This document shows, piece by piece, positions 52,301 to 63,556 of a stretch of 64,000 nucleotides of DNA (the first letter of the stretch is position 1; each line of letters opens with the position of its first letter). Source of the DNA: Diospyros lotus. Taxonomy: Eukaryota; Streptophyta; Magnoliopsida; Ericales; Ebenaceae. A program made the translations under genes and the position numbers. The stretch spans positions 34,718,670 through 34,782,669 of the forward strand of contig NC_068344.1 in NCBI RefSeq assembly GCF_014633365.1. The letters run 5' to 3'. Below the pieces are notes generated by a model. That model ran no database searches. It saw nothing but the letters and a program-made list of their open reading frames with translations, and was not told the origin of the DNA.

Positions 52301-55300
52301 CTCTATCTTATCTTGCCCTAGTTGATCTGATGGAAGAGCTGCAACTTGGTCGCTGGCTGTTTGAAGCTCCAGGTTTGATTCTTCCTTATCCCTCATCCCC
52401 TTCTCATCTCTTTCGGATACCTAGGAGGCTGATCCTCATCTTGATGGCCTGCTATCTGTTCTTCGAGGGTTATCTATATCTATTGAGTATACGAGAAGAG
52501 TAAAAAAGGTGTGCAGAAAATCGGAGAAGAAAGATAGAGCCAAGAGTGAGAAGAGTGTTCCTTTAGTGGGGTTGTTTCGCATCCCTGTGTGGGTGTATCA
52601 TTCTCGGTTGGGGTTTTCGATAGAGGCAGATTTGGGTGTTGATCAAAGGGTTCTTGGGTTGTGCTTGGAACCGATTCTGAGTTGCCATTTGTGGGTGACG
52701 GACCGATCAACGCTGAGCCTTGAAAATTCATCTTCTTCTTCTCCATTGCCGAACAAACAGGGAGTTTTATTGTTCTTTGATTTCAACTTTTATTTTCTGC
52801 ATTATTGCTTATTGTTTTGTGCGATTTTCTTTGCCCTAACATTTTGGTTTCTTGTGGGTTTTGCGAGGATAAATCCCTACAGAGAAAATCAAAGAGAAAT
52901 AATTCCTTCACTTTTAAAGAATAATATAATAGAGTGTGATTAATAATTCTTGAGGTGAAAATAATAGTACCTGTAAATATTAAAGTCATTAATTGTTAAT
53001 TCAAAGCAAAAAAATATGAAGGGAACTAACAATTGGAATCCCGTGCTTCTCAGCATGAGCAAAATAGGCGAAGAGACCGCCGGTAACCACCACCACCATC
53101 GGAGATACAGCGGATACCCAGAATAGCCTTGGCTGCTTTTTCGACTGCAAGTCTCAAAAATCTCACACTAATTACATATATTTTAATTACTAATATAAAT
53201 ATGATTCCTTATTTATGACTACTTTTTTTATATGTATATATGAAACCAAAACTCACAATATACTCACAAGATATCTTGTGAATTGGAGGAATGTCAGGAA
53301 AATTACACCCACGATCACGCTCTCTACTCGCCACTGTCCAATAAGCAAAAATTAAAATGGTTAGCAAAATTATAAGCCAAATACATATTTTAGTTCTTAT
53401 ATTTGTACATTTTTTTCATTTAGATATTTAAATTTTTTATTTTTTCAAAGATACATTTGAATTATGCAATTTCAAGTTAATTGTATATATGAACTTTTTG
53501 TTATTTTAATTATATCTTTAAACTATGCAATTTCAAGTTAATTGCATATCTCACAAATTTGTTAAACATAATAAATTCAGAAGTGTAATTAAAATAACAA
53601 AAAATTTAAGAGTGCAATTGAGTGAAATTATAAGTTCATGAGTGTTTTTGAAATAACAAAAAAAAAATTAATTTTTTTAAGAAAAAAATATGCAGGGATT
53701 AAAATATATATTTTATCAAAATTATACATAGTCAATAATAACATGCGACTGACATACTGTTGTTTATAAAATAAATAAGCTAATTTGGTCATTTTAAAGT
53801 TTGGCACAAAGTTAGGACTGGATTTGAATCCCAGGAGGACATGAAATCATGTATTTTTCTTTTTTCAGGATATATATAATATATAAGCACTTGCTATTAC
53901 CTAATTATTGTCCTTCCTAAAGAAGGGCTTTCATATAAGCAACAAAGACTCTAGAAAAATACAAATGGATCAATGATACGTGGGGAGTCAAAACGTCGAA
54001 ATAAATCTCCTACAAAGTGATGGAAGAACAAAGAGAGAGAGAAAAAAAACCAGTAATATATAAATATAATAAATATTTTTACAGATTAGAGTAATTTATT
54101 AATACGAAAAAAAGGCAATTTATTAATACTAACAGACAAACCGTAATTTGTTAGTAATTATATGGGAACATTGATTAGAGACTTCCTAATTTTAAAATTT
54201 ATTTAATAAATTTTTGAATTTTAAAACTAACCGCAACATCTTATATTAGTCAAGTCATTCCATAAATTTTGGTTTTTTGAGGGAGTATTGTAGTTAATTT
54301 TAAAAATTTACTGATTAAACAAATTTTAAAATTTATTTGATGTCTGAACCAATGAGCCAAAGTTGATAGGGTATAGATTTAATTTGCCCTAATTATATAT
54401 CTTAAAAATTTATTAAAATAATTTACAGTCTGTAAAATATATAGTTCTATATATGAGAGTGAGTATGATGAAAACTAAACCTCGTTTCTATACTGGAAAA
54501 CTGCACGTAAAACGGAAACCACATCAGTTTTGGTGGTGAAATGCATCAATCCAAGCATGCCCTTAAGCTGTTGCAGGCAGATGAGAAGGGCAGTGCCGCC
54601 CATGAATCCGGTAATTGTTGAATGGGATAAGAAATCCACCAATATCCCAAGCCTGCATAAAAGTAATTAAGTTGTAATCACTACAGTATTATTTTAAATG
54701 CAATTAATTATGCGATATTCATATTTATCGTTAAAAATAAGAACAATTTTATAAAATAATTATCAAATTATATGTTAGAGATTAAAAATGATAATATGAA
54801 AACTATAACATTACACTTCTTTACAAGCCTTATTAGTGAATTAGTCTGATTAAATGTTGAGATTAAAAATAATAACATGCAAAGATTGACAAAACAACCA
54901 AATTTTCTTTACAAGTTCGAGCTTATAGATGAGACCATAATTAATAATTTAATAGTATGTATAGTATTCTTGAATTTGAAAACAAAGCAACTGATAATAT
55001 TCGTTGATTCAAATTTTAAATACAAGGAATAAGAGTAAATCTATTGAGTTATCCCACTATTTCTTCCTACCCTGCTTGTCCTCTTCTCAATAAAGATGCA
55101 TTTAGAGATTAATTTTAAATAATTTTATTTAAAATTTGCAATTAAAACCAGTTATATTTGTCATTTCAAATAACATTTATTTTTGTATCATTTTAATTTC
55201 TTCATTTTTTTTGGGTTTAAATCTTCCCACAATTTATACCTAATCCAACTGCCTTTAACAAAAATATATCCCAATAATAAGTTTGATATATATCCACATA

Positions 55301-56689
55301 ATGAATTTTGAATTTATAAATTTCATGATATGAACGAATGACTACTACAATATAGGCCACATCCTGTGTACGAACATAGAATTTATACAAATATTCAAAC
55401 AAAACAATTATGACTTATAGGGATTAACTACTAATCTATAATCTTTTATTATCATTTTTTTGGCACAAAATCTTATAAATATATATCATATTCTTCCTCA
55501 ATTTTATTGAAAGATCTCACCTCAACAAGCCCATGGCCGTTTGAAAGAGACCTGTGATGAATGTGGCCGTAAAAACCAGGTGAAGATACAACTCTGGACT
55601 ATCAATAGGTGACACTTTGTCTCCGATCGTCGACGATATGAGCAAAGAACAGGCCGCCACTGTTCCAACAGCCAGATGCTTTGAGCTACCGAAAACAGCA
55701 TAAACAAGAGGAGGAACAAAGCTTGAATCTGCAGAAACAAAACGCAATTTGGTTTCTTTTAAAAGGAAAAAACAAACAAACAAACACTCAGTACAGGCAA
55801 TGGAAATACATAAATTCACGCACAATCTTTTCCCTGTTATCGAAGAAAATTCGCAGCCCTTAATCGTTGAATCATCATTGGCTAAACTCATCCGATCGAA
55901 TCATGCAATAATCCACACAAATCATAGAATATCTATAGATCAGTTGCCTCAAGGAATCTCAACTCTAATAGCAGAGGAAATTCAGACAATCCTTATGCAG
56001 AATGACAGCAATCATTACTAACCATGCATTGAACATAAGAAAACATTAACCGAACTGATTCCTAATTATTTAAGTGTGATACAATACAAATAGAATTTCA
56101 TATTAAATAATTCGAAATTCATATTTAATGATGACTCATTGATGATTAATCATGATCAGTCGTACAAGAAAAATGATCCAACCGAATTGACTTATAACTG
56201 CAAGAGTGCATTGCCATATTACTTCCAGTGGCAAATTCTGTTGAAAAATCTTTTTAGGTTTGTTTACAATAGAAATTCTGCAACTGTATATATGCTATGA
56301 TTGTACGTAATTAAGGCATATGTATATGTATATATATATATATATGTTTATGTTTGTCGACGGAAAGGCTTACAGAGGCCGATGACGACAGGGATGTTGG
56401 CGAGCTTGGCATAGCTGATTCCTTGGGGAATGGCGAGGCTGGCAATGGTGATTCCGGCCAGAAGATCGTACCTGAACAAGCGCAGATTGTAGGTCGGCAG
56501 CCACTGGCAGATTGGGACAAAGTACTGGATCGCCTTCTTGGTTTTGGTGGAGAATGGCTGGTCCTTGAAATCGTGGAACGGATCGTCGGGGAAGAGAGCC
56601 TCCTTGGCGGCCGCCTTGAATGTAGTGGCGAAGCTTCTAGGAACGGCAAAGTTCACGCTATGATCGACTGATTCCGCAGAAGTTGTCAT
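49330..56689 (-). CDS. SULTR3;5: SULTR3;5-like sulfate transporter family protein (downstream copy)
   Basis: Group 3 member of the plant SulP/SLC26 family. Arabidopsis SULTR3;5 supports root-to-shoot sulfate transfer together with SULTR2;1; direct transport here is unproven. Minus-strand exons: 56374-56689, 55521-55728, 54481-54652, 53268-53333, 53031-53144, 51429-51545, 51196-51322, 50814-51100, 50535-50725, 50313-50383, 49920-49996 and 49330-49485; 633 aa, close to the family length. Blocks: LFPDDPFHDF, ASLAIPQGISYAKLA, SSFVPPLVYAVFGSS, HSTITGFMGGTA, EGIAIGRSFAIM, TSCYLTTGPFSKTAVN, YTPLVSLSAIIMTAMFGLI and a C-terminal STAS domain with VTAIDITGVETL. Oddities: DGSKEM where DGNKEM is nearly invariant, and Ile in the IDITG motif where many SULTRs have Thr. 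Intron 5 is 1.5 kb (709 bp in the sister gene). Confidence 0.93.
51590..52965. other. Insertion-like sequence in intron 5 of the downstream SULTR copy
   Basis: This intron is about 770 bp longer than its counterpart in the tandem copy. The extra sequence is GC-richer than neighbouring introns and includes an open frame at 52509-52943 (+) with no recognisable family, plus CAAGCCC/GGCCCA phrases at 52040-52300. It may be a transposed fragment or part of a nonautonomous element. No terminal repeats were confirmed. Confidence 0.35.
53370..53722. mobile_element. MITE-like fold-back element, copy 2 (SULTR intron 3)
   Basis: Left arm: ATACATATTTTAGTTCTTAT, ATTTGTACATTTTTTTCATT, then AAATTTTTTATTTTTTC. 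The right arm is roughly its reverse complement (AATAACAAAAAAAAAATTAA, ATATGCAGGGATTAAAATAT). The inner phrases (GAACTATGCAATTTCAAGTT, repeated) match the inner part of the copy at 48815-49110, so the two belong to one family. It lies in the intron between exons 3 and 4. Confidence 0.6.
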
Positions 56690-56760
56690 GGCGAGAGAGA
56701 GAGAGAGAGAGAGAAGGGTTTGTTATTCGTTATAGTGTAAATCTGCCCATTTATAGACGA
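56690..56760 (-). promoter_or_regulatory. Core promoter of the downstream SULTR copy: TATA box and GA leader
   Basis: CTATAAATG on the minus strand (56748-56756) lies about 60 bases upstream of the ATG at 56689, and a (TC)n run on the coding strand (GA on plus, 56692-56713) fills the short leader. Spacing fits a transcription start at about 56720. The promoter lies within the roughly 1.2 kb separating it from the stop codon of the upstream copy. Confidence 0.55.
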
Positions 56761-57886
56761 ATCCAGAACGGAAGAAGGATAAGGGGGATGACGAAGATAA
56801 TTGGATTGGGGTTAATCAATCGTATAATTTTAATTAATTAATTATACATTAAAATGTTTCGAAACTATACAAATAAAATGTCACACTATTTCAATAGTAT
56901 TTTACTGTAAAAATATCAATTTTCCTAATATATATATATAGATTGACATCTTATTCAAGATCACACTAGCACGTTTATAACTATTTTATTTAACATTTCT
57001 TTACTAATACGAATTTCCATACTCACACTAAGGTTGAGTTTGGCATCGGTTTTTTTAGTTATCTGTCTCATTTTTTGCTTTCAAAAGTAAGGTTTGGAAG
57101 TTAGGTAAATGTTTTTGGATAACTTCTAAAAAGAAAAGAAATGTTCTTCTAAGGAGATGTAACATATTTCATTTACATACATAATTTAGTTTATTTTAAA
57201 GATAATGTTACATAGAGTTGGACATATGAACTCAATTGAATAGGGATTTGGGAGTTGGTTTAAATTGTTTTGTGGCCTAAGAGAAGAACATCTTAATGAT
57301 CAGAGAGAGAGAGAGAGAGAGATTACAGAACAGAGTGGTGACTTGCCTTATGGCTCTATTTCGGCCCATCAAGGTCTTGGGCATGGCCCAAGATTTGCTT
57401 CAAATTTCGTTGCATGCAGGTCTATTAGGTAATGGTTAAATCCATGTTCAATTGTAACAATTTGGCTAGTGTGGTAGCCTCAGTTATCAAAACATTTTGT
57501 TAGATATATTTAATATCTAACAATGGCTGTGACCAAAACATTTTATTTCCTAAGAAAAAAAAAACTCATTACGTACTGAAAAACAAAAATACTAATCAAA
57601 ATGATCCCAAAAAATGCAAAAATGCCATCGTAAGATATAATCAAATGATGAAAACATTAACCAATATAGACCACCAAGGACACAAAAAAAGGTGATAATT
57701 TTATTTAAAAGATTGAAAATCAAACATGAAAGTTGATACAAAACTTAAAAATAACTAATATATATATATATATATATATTCTCATCCAGTCTACACGGAT
57801 AAATGTCTTTCTTCATTAACATACATTTAGGGTTACAAGAGCTAACTGCATAATTCCATCCTTAATGTATCGACTTGCTTTGATCT
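56761..57886. other. Spacer between the two SULTR genes
   Basis: It holds the upstream regulatory region of the downstream copy and the 3' flank of the upstream copy. AT-rich, with a (GA)n run at 57302-57322 and an (AT)n run at 57758-57779. No gene or element is supported. Confidence 0.5.
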
Positions 57887-60800
57887 TTAGAGTGCAAATC
57901 TGCATGCCTCTACTGCATCTTCGATTGATAAGAATACATTTTCTCGTCCAATTTTATCTAGGAAATTTGTTACTGTGAACTTCTCCATGACCTGAAGCCT
58001 AGGGTTCACTAAACCCACCTGCAAAATTTACTCGATAGGGTAAGGAAAATGATAGTTTTAAAAAATGTTGAATACAAAATGTTGTTTGAATAAAATACCA
58101 ATATCATTTCTGTAATCATTTATTACTTCAATGGGTTTTTTTTCCTTAATTAGAATGACGTGATAGTAGTATTCTTTGTAATTGTAACCCAGTTTACTAG
58201 ATGCTTTTATTTTCAAATGAATAGTTAATTACAAATTATGTCATTTCATATAAAAAGAATATATGTATAAAATATTTATTATTATATCATGACAATTAGA
58301 ATCTATAATTATGGATAAGAACTACAGAATGGTGAAGGGCACCTTAATCTCTCTTGCTTCCATGCTTTCTAGGATTTCAACTAGGGTTTCCACCCCCGTT
58401 GTGTCAATGGATGTAACTCCTGCATAGCAACATTCATGTTGTATTACAAACTTTAGTAGCACAAATCAAAATAAAATTGTGCCATCACTAACCATCTACA
58501 AGACATCATATACATTAATATTGTTGCCATGTAAACTTGTTCAATCTTGCCAAGCTTAATTAAATTGTAATTTACTACTTAGATCATCAAACTTACCTCC
58601 CAAATCCAACAAAATATGCTTAATATCCTCTTCATCTCTAACCCACCTTAAAATTCTGGTAAAAAATTTGAACAACGACAAGAACGCAAGATCAAAACTT
58701 CATCAATCTAAATTGTTCACGAATGAAATATATATTTATATATATATATATATAAAAGTAAAATCAAAAACTAAAGTTTACCTTTCTCTAATGTAAGTGG
58801 AGTTTGCAAAGTAGATAGGGGAACTGAGTTGCAGAACAATGATTCCTGGCAGCTCGGTTGCGCTAGGATATTGCTCGATATCACGATATAATGTTGAGTT
58901 TGGTATCTTTCCAAGTTTGCAGCTAGCAGGCCTTGCCACAAATAAGAGGGCTCTAAGGATTGAAAGCCCAACCTGAAACAGAAGGGTTGTAAACAATTTA
59001 ACAAGGTAAATTTTTATACAAAATGATTCAGACTCATTAATGATCAATCACATATCGATGTGCTATATATGTAGCTTACGGATAAGATGAGGCCAATGTC
59101 CATGCTAATGAAGGAGACGCCGAAGAAAGCGACCACGCAAATGCAGAAATCGAACTTGTCAGTCTTGAAGAGGTGATAAGCCTTCTTGTACTGAATCAAG
59201 TCGAACATGGCTGACATGATAATGGCGGAAAGGGCGACGAGAGGGGTGTAGCGGAAGAGAGGAGCTAGCCAGAGAAGGGTGAGCATCATGCAGAGGGACA
59301 TCACCACGTTCGACATAGCTGTCTTGCACCCAGCTGTTAAGTTAACCGCGGTTTTGGAGAATGGCCCTGTTGATTAATTAAGAAACCGTCATCTTGAAAC
59401 GTTAAAAAGAAAATCCTTTTGTTCCTTTCTCAATCAAATTCTTTATCAAGTTTCGATTAGGGACCTGTGGTTAAGTAACAAGAAGTGAGGGAGCCGACTA
59501 TGTTCATCAAACCGAAGGCAATCATCTCCTTGTTCCCATCAATCTGTTCATTCTCCATTATGGCAAAGCTCTTTCCAATTGCAATTCCCTCCTGCAGTAA
59601 CGTTAATATTTTAATTTTAGCATTATATATACATATGTTTGGAAACAACTATATATATATAGTTAGGAGGGTGATTTTAAATTTTAATGACGAAGTTGTT
59701 GTTTCTTACAGCAAGAGCCACCATGGCAGTGATGATCCCAGCTTGCAGAGGGGCTGATATGTACTTCGTATCAAAGTTTAGGTCCTTAATAGAAAGGGGA
59801 TTTAACCCTTCTTTCAGCTCACCGACCTGCAATCTCAAGCCCAGAGAAAGTTAATTTGGAAGATTTCTAAAAGACAAAACCAAAGGAAAACAATCCACTT
59901 GTTTTTAAGAATAATAAACTAAATAAGTTTTCTTTTTCTTCTGCGTAAATGTGTTCGTTTTCTTCTCTTTTATTCAAGTAAATAAAAAGATATATAATTT
60001 AAACTTTAAGGGTCTACACATATACAATATACATGATTAATAGGTTATTGGGAATGTTTAAAAAACCAGACCTAGCTATTCTTATCATTAGTCCAAATAA
60101 ATGATAAAAGCATTTTTAGATTACTTTTTTGCTGCCCTCTTACATGAAGAAATCTAGAATCTAGAACCTATAGCTAGCAAATAGGGATGTAAGTACCTGG
60201 CTTTAGGCCGGCCAGTCCGGCCTAATCCCAATATTTGGGCCGAACAAGATGACACACAGCCCACTAGTGCAACTTTGAAAAGGACAAAATAGGAAAAACC
60301 AGAAGAGAAGGAAAATTTTGTTGGTGTGTAAAGTGACCTATTATCTAATACTTAAAATTTGATCATATTATTAAAGATTTTTTAATTTGATTTTATTATT
60401 TATTAAATAAAAATTATTTTAATCTTCTGTTACCAGATTAATCGTGAAGGAAAGTAATTAATGATTAATTCAAAGCTAAAAAGGCAGCTTAGTAAATAAA
60501 ATAAAATAAAATAAAGAGAGGCAAAAGGAACTAACAATTTGAATTCCATGCTTCTCGGCATGAGCTAAATAGGCAAAGAGGCCGCCGGTAACCACCACCA
60601 CCATAGGAGCTACTGCGGATACCCAGAATAGCTTTGGTTTCTTTTTTGACTACAAAGTCAAAAACCCAATTTAATTATATATAATATTTTTAATTATTAA
60701 TATAAATATGAGCTGTTATTTATAACTGTTTTTCAAAAATATGTGATGAAGGAACTCACAATATATCTTGTGATTTGGAGAAATACCAAGAAAAATATAC

Positions 60801-63111
60801 CCACGATCACACTCTCTGCTCGCCACTGCATTTTACAGAAATTAATAAAAATATATATTAGTTAAGCATTTTAAATCTTAATTAATAAAAATAGATATTA
60901 ATTAGGCATATATTATTGCCTAATTATTGTCCTTCATAAGGGCGGGCCTTCATTTAAGCAACGGATGCTATAGAAATAACCGGGGACCAATATGGGGGAG
61001 TCCAGACGTCATAGTAAATCTTGAAGAAAGTGATGGAACCAACAGACAGATAAAATAATTTTGATTGTACATAGTAACTTAATTTAATAAATAGTTATAT
61101 AGTTTAAAATAACAATTGATTCAAATAATTTATATTATTTATGGCCGTCAAACCTCATTTCTGTGACTGAAGATTGAACGTAAAACCGAAACTACGTCAG
61201 TCTTGGTGGTGAAATGCTTTAATCCAAGCATGCCCATCAGCTGTTGCCGGCAGATCACCATGGCGGTGCCGCCCATGAATCCGGTGATCGTCGAATGCGA
61301 TACGAAATCCACCAATATTCCAACCCTGCACGAACATCACTAAAACATGTAGTTAATCACTGGAGATTATAATAAATTTGAAGAGCTTAATCAAATGAAA
61401 AGATGTGATAATCCCATAGTTTGTTATTGTAAAATAAGATGTTATCTGTAAACTAATTTATATTCAATTGGCTCGTATCATACGCAAATCTATCCATGTT
61501 TTCTCACCATCTCTATCTATTTTCTTCTTCCCTTCCTCTCTCTCTTCCTGTATAAAATTTATATACACATGTGATGTTGGAATATATCGAGAACGATTTC
61601 GGTGCATCTGAATCCCTAACACAAAAGAGGCATCACCAAGATCTTTCATCTCAAAATTTTTTAATAGATATCTCTTGGTTTCATGCAACAAGCCTATATC
61701 ATTAGTGGCAAGCAATATGTTATCAACATACAAAACTAGGAAAATATGTTTACTCCCACTCAATTTTTGATACACACAATCATTCATAGCATTAACTTCA
61801 AAACCAAACGAGATAATGACTTGATGAAATTATGTATTGTTAAATGTGTAATGCTATCTTAAGGTTTAGCCAATTAAAAGTGATCTATAAAGTTTATTTT
61901 TTGGCTATTGGGTATTAAACTATCATGGAATTAATGTATAGAGACATAAGTTATATTTCTAAATTGATGATGGGCCAATTTGAAAATATTAAAAGTTATT
62001 ATTAACTGCTATATAAAGGGGTTATTGTCCCCAATTGAAAAAGTAGTTTTGATATCTTTGCATCCCCATCAACAGAGAAATTCTAAGAAATTAGAAATCA
62101 ATTGGAAGATCAAAATACCCGTTTTTTGATTAATCATCATAATGGATACAAGTACGCTTCCGTTTGTTATTTATTTCATTCTTAGTGATTTGATATGAAC
62201 GTTCTTGAAATTTGGATAAGCATTCTACATGTTACACTATTTTGTTCATTTACTGCAAAAGAAAAACTCATAATTTAGAATAATCCTGTAATTATCACTT
62301 TAATGTGTGTGTGTGTACATCAGCTTCTTCCTTAATTTCATCGAAGGTCTCACCTCAAGAAGCCCATGGCCGTTTGAAGGAGACCTGCGAAGAAGGTGGC
62401 CGTGAAAACCAGGTGAAGATACAAGTCCGGATTATCATTTGGCGACACTTTGTCTCCGATCGTCGATGATATAAGCAAAGAACAGGCCGCCACCGTTCCA
62501 ACAGCAACATGCTTGGAGCTGCCAAACACGGCATAAACAAGGGGAGGAACAAAGCTTGAATCTGCATGTTATATAAACAAATTAAAACACGAATTTTTTT
62601 TTTTAAAGCAAAACCAATTACCACCTTGCCTTGCGTGCACTAACAATGACACATGAGTGATCTTTATCCTAAATTTCTTGATCTTTATTCAGTATCAATG
62701 ATTTATGACTTAAGACAGTGTTATTCGAGGCAGTAGTATGAGCGAATGCAATTTCATAGTGTTAAAGCATATATTTTGTCGACGGAAGGACTTACAGAGG
62801 CCGATGACCGGAGGGACGTTGGCGAGCTTGGCGTAGCTGATTCCCTGGGGAATGGCGAGGCTGGCGATGGTGGTTCCGGCCAGAAGATCGTACCGGAACA
62901 GGCGAAGGTTGTAGTTGGGGAGCCACTGGAAGATTGGGACGAAGTATTGGATTGCTTTCTTGGTTTTACCGGAAAATGTCTGGTTCTTGAAGTCGTGGAA
63001 CGGATCGTCGGGGAAGAGAGTCTCCTTGACGGCCGCCTTGAATGTGGTGGCGAAGCTTCTTGGAGTGGCGAAGCTCACCGTCTGGTCGGCGGATTCAGCT
63101 GGACTTGCCAT
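57887..63111 (-). CDS. SULTR3;5: SULTR3;5-like sulfate transporter family protein (upstream copy)
   Basis: Tandem paralogue of the gene at 49330-56689 with identical exon structure. Minus-strand exons: 62796-63111, 62354-62561, 61154-61325, 60760-60825, 60536-60649, 59710-59826, 59465-59591, 59080-59366, 58782-58972, 58597-58655, 58343-58419 and 57887-58018; 621 aa. Exons 1-9 match the sister gene in length base for base; exon 10 is four codons shorter. SulP motifs are intact: ASLAIPQGISYAKLA, SSFVPPLVYAVFGSS, HSTITGFMGGTA, DGNKEMIAFGLMN and TSCYLTTGPFSKTAVN. The STAS domain has VTSIDTTGVETL with the usual Thr. The C-terminus ends at CRFAL: a TAA stands where the sister gene has an AAA Lys codon, removing eight residues. 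Intron 2 carries a copia fragment. SulP anion-transporter membership is firm; the substrate is inferred from family. Confidence 0.93.
61580..61847 (-). pseudogene. Ty1/copia reverse-transcriptase fragment
   Basis: A minus-strand reading frame encodes FHQVIISFGFEVNAMND, then SGSKHIFLVLYVDNILLAT and LGDASFVLGIQMHRNRSR, the core of a copia-type reverse transcriptase. The catalytic YVDD motif reads YVDN. A TAA immediately precedes the FHQ block, and homology stops after SRYI. No integrase, gag or RNase H is present nearby. This is an isolated, dead fragment in intron 2 of the upstream SULTR gene, on the same strand as that gene. Confidence 0.85.
61838..62229 (+). mobile_element. Probable copia LTR relic beside the RT fragment
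   Basis: The block begins TGTTAAATGTG and ends TTCTACA, giving TG...CA ends. It contains CTATATAAAGGGG, a good LTR-type TATA box, on the plus strand, followed by a leader-like stretch. Five-base flanks are TGTAT and TGTTA, which do not match perfectly, so the boundaries are tentative. If read on the plus strand it is opposite to the adjoining RT fragment, implying rearrangement or two separate elements. Confidence 0.45.
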
Positions 63112-63258
63112 GGCCGGCCGCTACAGAGAGAGATACAGAGCTAGGGGGAGAGAGACAGAGTTTGTTGTTCGTTTGAAGTGGCTTAAACAGACGTACTGAC
63201 ATGGGAATGAGCCTCTTATCTTTGAGCCGGGATGTTGTGCAGCTGTCCCCTTCCTTGT
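63112..63258 (-). promoter_or_regulatory. Upstream region of the upstream SULTR copy
   Basis: A GA-rich tract (63121-63160 on plus) lies immediately upstream of the start codon, like the leader of the sister gene. No clear TATA box was found within 150 bases. Fold-back and tandem repeats begin within about 150 bp of the gene. Confidence 0.35.
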
Positions 63259-63446
63259 ACAGTTAGGATGCACATCATTCATTTTTAAATAATAATTTTT
63301 ACAAAAAAATTATAAAATCAAATAAAAAAATTATAAAATCAAATAATAACATATATATAATCAACATATATTTCATTTATAATTTTTTTTTTAATTTTAT
63401 AACTTTTTTACAAAAATTATTATTTAAAAATTGGTGATGTAACTGT
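63259..63446. mobile_element. Fold-back (MITE-like) element
   Basis: The ends are ACAGTTA (63259-63265) and TAACTGT (63440-63446). Long inverted arms follow: ATTTTTAAATAATAATTTTT on the left near 63281-63300, with its reverse complement near 63412-63430, then AAAAAATTATAAAATCAAAT against TTTTAATTTTATAACTTTTT. The left arm has a 6-base insertion relative to the right. About 188 bp, AT-rich, no coding capacity. No clear target-site duplication. Confidence 0.65.
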
Positions 63447-63556
63447 TTTTCATTGGCTGGACAATAAAAAAGATAACAAAATGGGACAGCAGATCATGTC
63501 CCCTTATTTTTTCTCTTATCCCCTAAATGGTATTCCAATAAATAAAAAAATATAAT

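Noticed and set aside
52509..52943. 144-codon open frame in a SULTR intron as a gene
   Set aside because: No recognisable domain, antisense within an intron, and no visible promoter or splice evidence. Kept only as an observation about insertion-like sequence.
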